9,897 nucleotides of DNA from Friedmanniella sp. GTDB lineage: Bacteria > Actinomycetota > Actinomycetes > Propionibacteriales > Propionibacteriaceae. Below, one piece after another: positions 5,882 through 9,897 of the stretch (within the stretch, counting starts at the first letter, position 1; each line of letters starts with the position of its first letter). The DNA is taken from positions 1-9,897 of the forward strand of contig JAOPXW010000159.1 in assembly GCA_025964935.1 (NCBI GenBank). The letters are read 5' to 3'. Made by a program: the position numbers and the translations under genes. The notes below the pieces were generated by a model. That model was not told where the DNA came from and did not search any database. It saw only the letters and a list, made by a program, of their open reading frames with translations.

Positions 5882-6757
5882 TCAGCGCGGAACGGTCCAG
5901 AACGCCTGGTTGCCGAGGGAGTTCCGGTAGCGGAGCCGGTCGATCGGCACCGAGGTGTCCACGTCCTCGAACGGCAGCCAGCCCCGGGCGCACTGGCCCT
6001 TCTTGTAGCGCCGGCTCTGCGGGAAGAGCGGGGTCACGGTGTGGGAGGCGTCGTAGACCCACGGCACGTAGCCGAAGTGCGTCCCGGCGGTGGCCAGCCA
6101 CGGGTCCCAGCTGATCCGGGTCCGGCCGCCGGTCGAGCCCTTGGGCAGCGAGCGGACGCAGACCGTGGCGTACGCCCGGAAGCCCGCGTCGTCCTGGCGG
6201 GCCGTGGTCACCCGGACGGTGAACGACCCGAAGGTGGCGGTCGAGCCGAGGGCCCGCTGCGGGGACGCGCCGTTGGTCACCGTCCAGGACGCCTGGTCGC
6301 TGCCGCTGCTGTAGCGGACCTTGGCGATGCCGGCGGTGCCGGGGACGGCGAACGGCACCCACCCGCTGACGCAGGCCCCAAGGGCCAGGTTGCTGCTGAC
6401 CGGGACGTCTCGGCCCGCCCAGGGGTCCTGCCCCTCCTCGAACGCGCCCGGGGCCAGCCCGCCGGTGACCCGCCAGCTGTCCCACCGGAACGGTACGGTG
6501 CTGGCCCCGGCCGGCAGGCTGGTCGCGCAGGCCTTCACCTTGGCCCCGAAGAAGTACGAGTCGCTCGCCCGGTCCGTCCGGGTGACCGTGACGTCCAGGT
6601 GGGACAGGTGGACGGTGCGGCCGATGGCGACCGGAGGCGGTGCGCTGCTCGTCGCCTGGGCCGGCAGCATGGCCCCGGTGGCCAGCAGGGCCACCGTCCC
6701 GGTGGCGCCGATGGCGGCCTGCAGGCCCCGGCGAAGACGGCGACGAGTGATGCTCAT
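5882..6757 (-). CDS. Exported protein with two tandem copies of a cysteine-containing beta-type domain
   Basis: The 291-residue product starts with an export signal: an Arg-rich n-region (TRRRLRRG), a hydrophobic core (about 14-32) and a likely cleavage after AQA near residue 35. The RR-containing n-region is only loosely Tat-like, so Sec export is equally possible. The mature part is an internal duplication. Copy A (about 45-160) and copy B (about 170-289) both run through a strand-rich opening, a C-x-x-SLP motif (ACATSLPAG, VCVRSLPKG), a tryptophan-containing strand (FRWDSW, ISWDPW), GxC-x-x-GW-x-PF (GACVSGWVPF, GQCARGWLPF), and a closing QA-[SF]-WTV. Cys77/129 and Cys200/256 probably form one disulfide per copy. 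The pattern recalls the Ig-like MPT63/DUF4352 type of actinobacterial exported proteins, but that is inference. Function is unknown. AGGGAG six bases before the ATG supports the start. Confidence 0.85.
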   Translation of the reverse strand: MSITRRRLRRGLQAAIGATGTVALLATGAMLPAQATSSAPPPVAIGRTVHLSHLDVTVTRTDRASDSYFFGAKVKACATSLPAGASTVPFRWDSWRVTGGLAPGAFEEGQDPWAGRDVPVSSNLALGACVSGWVPFAVPGTAGIAKVRYSSGSDQASWTVTNGASPQRALGSTATFGSFTVRVTTARQDDAGFRAYATVCVRSLPKGSTGGRTRISWDPWLATAGTHFGYVPWVYDASHTVTPLFPQSRRYKKGQCARGWLPFEDVDTSVPIDRLRYRNSLGNQAFWTVPR

Positions 6758-6853
6758 GGGTTCTCCCTCAGATCCGGGCGTCGGTGCCCAGCGACCAAGA
6801 GCCGGCTGGCGCCCCGGTGATGCATCGGCGCGCAGGTCGGTGTCGCGTACGGG

Positions 6854-7612
6854 TCAGGAGGCCCCGGCGAAGAGGGGCGGGAGCACCAGCAGCAGCGTCC
6901 CCGACCAGGTGATGTGGGTGATCATGGGCGCGAGCACCCCGCCACCGGCCCGGCGCTGCAGCCCGACGACACCACCCAGCACGATGGCGGCGAAGACCAG
7001 TACCGGGTTGCCGCCGGCCACCGTGGCCAGCGCGTAGACGCCGGTCGAGATGAGCACCGGGTGCCGGACCCCGATGGCGGCGAAGAGCGCCCCGCGGAAG
7101 AACAGCTCCTCGGCGATCCCGTTGACCACCGTGATGACGAAGACCAGCAGCAGGTTGCCGGCGCGGGCGTAGCCCAGCACCCCGTCGGTGAAGCCCGCCA
7201 GGGGCGGGATGTGACGGATCACCAGCCCGCCGGCCACGAAGACCGCGGCCAGCAGCAGACCGACCAGGATGGGGGTGATGATCGGGCGTCGGCGCGCGCC
7301 CAGCAGCTCGATGTAGCCCAGGTGCAGCGGGCCCGAGAGGAAGCTGCCCAGGGCCCAGGTGGCGGCCAGGCCGAAGGTCAACAGATAGAACGCCGGGTCG
7401 CCCTGGCGGGTGGCGAAGCTCAGACCGAGCAGGGTGGCCCCCACGACGAGGGTGATGACCACCACGATCCGCCGCCGGCGGAAGGCGGCGTCGGACTGCC
7501 GGTGGTCCCGCTCGACCTTGTCGATCAGGACGGGGCGGACGACGGACGCCGCGCCGCGGGTCCAGCGGGTGCGACGCCGCGCCCGGACGGCGGGCCCGTC
7601 CTCGGTGCTCAT
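6854..7612 (-). CDS. CPBP-family (Abi/CAAX-like) intramembrane metalloprotease
   Basis: The 252-residue membrane protein has several hydrophobic segments (about 48-66, 74-92, 111-132, 152-166, 186-200, 204-217, 236-248). It belongs to the CPBP family related to eukaryotic Rce1 CAAX proteases. The signature glutamates are present in AEELFFRG (Glu168, Glu169, Arg173), and APMITHITWS supplies His233 of the third motif. The second motif, normally Phe-x-x-x-His, appears as Tyr193-x-x-x-Thr197, so one usual metal-site His is missing. Asn four after His233 is replaced by Ser. The N-terminal 45 residues are basic and probably cytoplasmic. Its ATG overlaps the SDR stop codon by four bases (ATGA), implying translational coupling. 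Roles elsewhere include prenyl-protein or peptide processing and bacteriocin self-immunity; the substrate here is unknown. Confidence 0.88.
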   Translation of the reverse strand: MSTEDGPAVRARRRTRWTRGAASVVRPVLIDKVERDHRQSDAAFRRRRIVVVITLVVGATLLGLSFATRQGDPAFYLLTFGLAATWALGSFLSGPLHLGYIELLGARRRPIITPILVGLLLAAVFVAGGLVIRHIPPLAGFTDGVLGYARAGNLLLVFVITVVNGIAEELFFRGALFAAIGVRHPVLISTGVYALATVAGGNPVLVFAAIVLGGVVGLQRRAGGGVLAPMITHITWSGTLLLVLPPLFAGAS

Positions 7613-8532
7613 GCGGACGGCGCGGGCTCTGCGTCGGTCAGGGCGGCCCGGCGTTGCTCGAACGCCTCCCGGACCGCGTCGTCGTAGCGCATCGGCTCCC
7701 CGGGGACGACCGCGCGGATGGAGTCGTCCTTGACCACGACCTCGTTGCTCATCGAGTCGATCAGGTTGCGGCTCGTCTGCTTGTCGACGTCGGTGACGAA
7801 GGCCAGCCAGTGCGAGGACAGTCGCGGGGTGAGGAGCGGGACGGCGAGCATCGGCATCGGCCGGCCGAGGTGGATCCGGGCGACCCGCTGCATCATCTGC
7901 GCGTAGGTCAGCACCTCAGGCCCGCCGACCTCGAAGGTGCGACCCAGCGCGGCCGCCGGCTCCAGCACCCCGACGAGGTAGCGGATGACGTCGCGCAGCG
8001 CGATCGGCTGAGTCTTCGTGGTCGCCCACTGCGGCACGACCATGGCCGGCAGGTGCTCCACCAGCTGCCGGGTGATCTCCCAGGAGATGCTGCCGTGCCC
8101 GACCACGATGGCGGCGCGCAGCACGGTCACCGGAACGGTGCCCTCGGCGAGCAGCCGCTCGACCTGCCGGCGCGACCGGAGGTGGGCGGACAGCTCCTCG
8201 CCTTCGACCCCCAGGCCGCCGAGGTAGACGATCCGCTGCAGCCGCGCCCGCTCCGCCGCAGCGGCGAAGTTGCGGGCGGCGGCGGCGTCCTTCTCCTCGA
8301 AGTCCTCGCTGTCCAGGGAGTGCACCAGGTAGTAGGCGGCGTCCACCCCCTCGAGCGCGGCGTCCAGGCTGGCCGGGTCGCTGACGTCCCCGGCCACGGC
8401 CTCCCCCGCCCCGTCGTAGTTCTCCGGGTGCCGGGTCATCGCGCGTACGGTGTGGCCGGCCTCCACCAGGGCCCGGGTCAGGTGGGAGCCCACGAAACCG
8501 GAGGCTCCGGTCACCAGCACAGTCAACGACAT
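7609..8532 (-). CDS. NAD(P)-binding atypical SDR / NmrA-like protein
   Basis: The 307-residue protein has a Rossmann fold starting at once with MSLTVLVTGASGFVGSHL, where TGxSGFVG at 8-15 is the extended-SDR dinucleotide loop. GDVSD at 48-52 is the acidic strand end, and YYLVHSL and VYLGGLG follow as in the NmrA-like/atypical SDR group (COG0702 type). The canonical YxxxK catalytic pair is not evident after LGGLG, so it may sense or bind NAD(P)H, or act as a non-classical reductase or epimerase. The C-terminal part (about 205-300) would bind the substrate or partner. The frame stays open 30 codons further upstream (to 8622), but the protein family begins at the MSLT methionine at 8532. GGGGTGG lies just before it, so this start is used. 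It is coupled to the downstream protease gene by a four-base overlap. Confidence 0.88.
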   Translation of the reverse strand: MSLTVLVTGASGFVGSHLTRALVEAGHTVRAMTRHPENYDGAGEAVAGDVSDPASLDAALEGVDAAYYLVHSLDSEDFEEKDAAAARNFAAAAERARLQRIVYLGGLGVEGEELSAHLRSRRQVERLLAEGTVPVTVLRAAIVVGHGSISWEITRQLVEHLPAMVVPQWATTKTQPIALRDVIRYLVGVLEPAAALGRTFEVGGPEVLTYAQMMQRVARIHLGRPMPMLAVPLLTPRLSSHWLAFVTDVDKQTSRNLIDSMSNEVVVKDDSIRAVVPGEPMRYDDAVREAFEQRRAALTDAEPAPSA

Positions 8533-8585
8533 CCGCCACCCCATCTCGGTCCAGGACGTGGCGAGCCTACCTGGGCGGTCGGACG

Positions 8586-8650
8586 GGCCGACGGGCTCAG
8601 GCCGCCAAGCTCCGGCCGCCAAGCTCAGGCGGTGGGCTCAGGCCGACGGG
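8586..8650. repeat. Patchwork of short direct repeats after the lipid kinase gene
   Basis: GGCCGCCAAGCTC occurs twice in tandem with a 14-base period (8600-8612, 8614-8626). GGGCTCAGGCCG occurs at 8593-8604 and 8634-8645. GGCCGACGGG occurs at 8586-8595 and 8641-8650, and GCTCAGG three times (8595, 8623, 8636). The right-hand copies run into the kinase stop codon and last codons. The segment can also form a small hairpin CCGCC-AAGCTCA-GGCGG (8616-8632), which might be a weak terminator, but there is no T-run. The pattern suggests local slippage duplications. Confidence 0.7.
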
Positions 8651-9564
8651 GCGGTGGGGGTGTAGACGGTGAGGGCGCCCGGGACGACCTCGGCGCTGAG
8701 CTGGCGGGCCTTGCCGATCACGTCCCCGTCGAGCTGGTAGTTGTCGCCGTCCTTGATCCGGACGTCGACGCGCTTGCCGACCCACTCGTCGACCTTGTCG
8801 TCCCGCAGGGGACGGCGGGTGATGAGCCGGAGGATGACCCGGATCCAGTGCAGCGGGTTCCGGGGTGACGCCACGTAGACGTTCAGCAGCCCGTCGTCCG
8901 GCTTGGCCTCGGGGATGAGGGTGATGTTGGCCTGCAGCTCCCCGACGTTGCCGATGACACACAGCATGGCGGTGCGGCGGTGGGCGCGGTGCCCGTCCAC
9001 GCTGATGGCGACCTTCATCGGCAGCCGGCCCAGCGCCTTGCCGGCGGCGAGGAAGTAGGCCGCCGAGCCGATCTTGGCCTTCAGGGCGTCGTTCGTCTCG
9101 TCCATGATCATCGCGTCCAGGCCGGTGCCGGCCATCACCGCGAAGTGCTCGGCGTGACCCTGGTCCACGGTCAGCTTGATCAGGTCGATGGTCCGGCTGT
9201 GGTCACCGAGGGCGACCTCGATGGCCTCGGCCTCCGCCAGCGGCAGGCCCAGGTTGCGGGCGAGCAGGTTGCCGGTGCCCGCGGGCACCAGGCCCAGGCC
9301 GATCCCGGTGCCGGCCAGGCCGTCGGCGACGATCCGGATGGTCCCGTCGCCACCGGCCCCGATCACCCGGTCGACCCCGGCCTCGACGGCCTCGGTGATC
9401 ATCGCGCGGCCAGGATCCTCCTTCGACGTCTCCAGCCAGAGCGTGTCCGTCCAGCCCGCCGGCTCCAGCCGGGCGGACAGCGTGTCCCGGAAGCCGTCGG
9501 TCACCTTGATCGGGTTGTAGACGACGGCCAGACGGCGCGTGGTGGGGCTGTCCTGGTCGGACAT
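8638..9564 (-). CDS. Diacylglycerol kinase family lipid kinase
   Basis: The 308-residue protein matches the DAGK/YegS-type lipid kinase family, which phosphorylates diacylglycerol or related lipids from ATP at the membrane surface. The N-terminal VVYNPIKV strand is the usual opening. The ATP-binding catalytic loop GAGGDGTIR has GGDGT at 71-75, and LVPAGTGNLLARNLGLP has GTGN at 96-99. The second, beta-rich domain carries AVMAGTGLDAMI, VIGNVGELQANITLIPEAKPDDGLLNVYV and YQLDGDVI, all typical. No transmembrane segment is apparent. Possible substrates include diacylglycerol, polyprenols or other actinobacterial lipids; sequence alone does not decide. The start is supported by GAGGAG four bases before the ATG. 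It lies 109 bases after the coiled-coil gene and 105 bases before the SDR gene, on the same strand, so co-transcription is possible but not shown. Confidence 0.93.
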   Translation of the reverse strand: MSDQDSPTTRRLAVVYNPIKVTDGFRDTLSARLEPAGWTDTLWLETSKEDPGRAMITEAVEAGVDRVIGAGGDGTIRIVADGLAGTGIGLGLVPAGTGNLLARNLGLPLAEAEAIEVALGDHSRTIDLIKLTVDQGHAEHFAVMAGTGLDAMIMDETNDALKAKIGSAAYFLAAGKALGRLPMKVAISVDGHRAHRRTAMLCVIGNVGELQANITLIPEAKPDDGLLNVYVASPRNPLHWIRVILRLITRRPLRDDKVDEWVGKRVDVRIKDGDNYQLDGDVIGKARQLSAEVVPGALTVYTPTAPSA

Positions 9565-9629
9565 GCGGCTCCTCGGGATGGACTCAGCCCGGTGGCGGAG
9601 ACGTCTCGATGATTTCAGACCGGCCGTCG

Positions 9630-9648
9630 TGCCGAGACCAGATCGGCA
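9630..9648 (-). terminator. Candidate hairpin after the coiled-coil gene
   Basis: TGCCGA at 9630-9635 pairs with TCGGCA at 9643-9648 around a seven-base loop, giving a perfect six-base stem. It lies about 26 bases beyond the stop codon of the coiled-coil gene and upstream of the lipid kinase. No T-run follows on the minus strand, so it is a weak candidate terminator or attenuating structure. Confidence 0.35.
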
Positions 9649-9673
9649 AGATTGGGGTGTCGGCGGGGTGGGC

Positions 9674-9897
9674 TCAGGGTTCGGTCGGATCCGCGAGGGC
9701 CTGCAGGTCGGCCCGGGCCCGCTCCACCTCGGCGCGGAGCTGCGCGGCCTGGCGCCGCGCGTCCCGGGCGGTGGTTCGGGCCGCCGACTCCTCGGCCTCG
9801 GCCTCGACCAGTCGGCGCTGCAGCTCCGCCACCCGTTCGGCCAGCGCGTCCGCCTCCGCCGTCCGCTCGCCGGCTTCGGTCTCAGCCGCCTCGGCCC
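9674..9897 (-). CDS. Coiled-coil protein, C-terminal fragment
   Basis: A minus-strand reading frame enters from the right edge and stops at TGA (9676-9674), giving 73 residues with no start inside the window. The sequence is almost wholly Ala, Glu, Arg, Leu and Gln, with heptad-like spacing of Leu, Val and Ala (for example LAERVAELQRRLVEAEAEE and LRAEVERARADLQALAD), so it should form a long helical coiled coil. It ends in a short DPTEP tail. Similar tails occur in DivIVA-like, septum-associated, SMC-like and many uncharacterised actinobacterial proteins, so no family is assigned. Codon use matches the neighbouring genes (G/C third positions), which supports it being coding despite the missing start. 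It is the most upstream gene of the minus-strand run. Confidence 0.65.
   Translation of the reverse strand, partial: AEAAETEAGERTAEADALAERVAELQRRLVEAEAEESAARTTARDARRQAAQLRAEVERARADLQALADPTEP

Noticed and set aside
4920..6485. A 521-codon minus-strand frame spanning the 5' end of ligD, the small membrane gene and part of the exported-protein gene
   Set aside because: It crosses three better-supported genes and a promoter region, and its translation is Arg/Pro/Gly-rich with no recognisable domain.
8533..8622. N-terminal extension of the SDR protein by 30 residues
   Set aside because: The extension is low-complexity, overlaps the repeat patch, and precedes the Rossmann strand MSLTVLVTGASG, which normally begins this family.
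8600..8626. Tandem repeats considered as a CRISPR or tandem regulatory array
   Set aside because: There are only two 13-base copies separated by one base, with no spacers and no cas gene.
7654..8868. A 404-codon plus-strand frame opposite the SDR and lipid kinase genes
   Set aside because: It is a shadow of two genes with clear TGASGFVG and C-terminal DAGK features on the other strand.

Overview
The window is very GC-rich (roughly 70% or more by eye), with C/G-ending codons, TANNNT-type -10 boxes, and gene families typical of high-GC Actinomycetota: an F420-type luciferase-like oxidoreductase, a DUF6458-type membrane protein, and LigD in mycobacterial POL-PE-LIG order. The genus cannot be fixed from this stretch. 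No rRNA, tRNA, CRISPR array, insertion sequence, integrase or phage gene was seen, and no gene-free stretch exceeds 300 bases.

Layout, left to right. The window opens inside an alpha/beta-hydrolase gene (+), which converges on a luciferase-like oxidoreductase (-). A 95-104 bp divergent region separates that gene from an aldo/keto reductase (+), which ends in a strong hairpin terminator. A DHFR/RibD-C-like reductase (+) follows and converges on the large ligD gene (-). ligD is divergent from a small two-helix membrane protein gene (+); the 113 bp between them carries two overlapping, oppositely oriented -10-like boxes. From there to the right edge all genes are on the minus strand. In transcription order they are a coiled-coil protein (cut by the window edge), a diacylglycerol/lipid kinase, an atypical NAD(P)-binding SDR, a CPBP membrane protease (ATGA overlap with the SDR), and an exported protein built from two copies of one cysteine-containing domain.

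Functional reading. The left third is a loose collection of redox and hydrolase genes with no evident shared pathway. LigD is the polymerase/end-processing/ligase enzyme of bacterial non-homologous end joining, and its usual partner Ku is not in the window. The right-hand minus-strand run looks envelope-related (lipid kinase, membrane protease, exported protein), but only the SDR-protease pair is physically coupled.

The region looks mostly like ordinary actinobacterial chromosome. The points most worth a second look are the internally duplicated exported protein, the bidirectional promoter beside ligD, the CPBP protease with altered secondary motifs, and a patchwork of short direct repeats after the lipid kinase gene.
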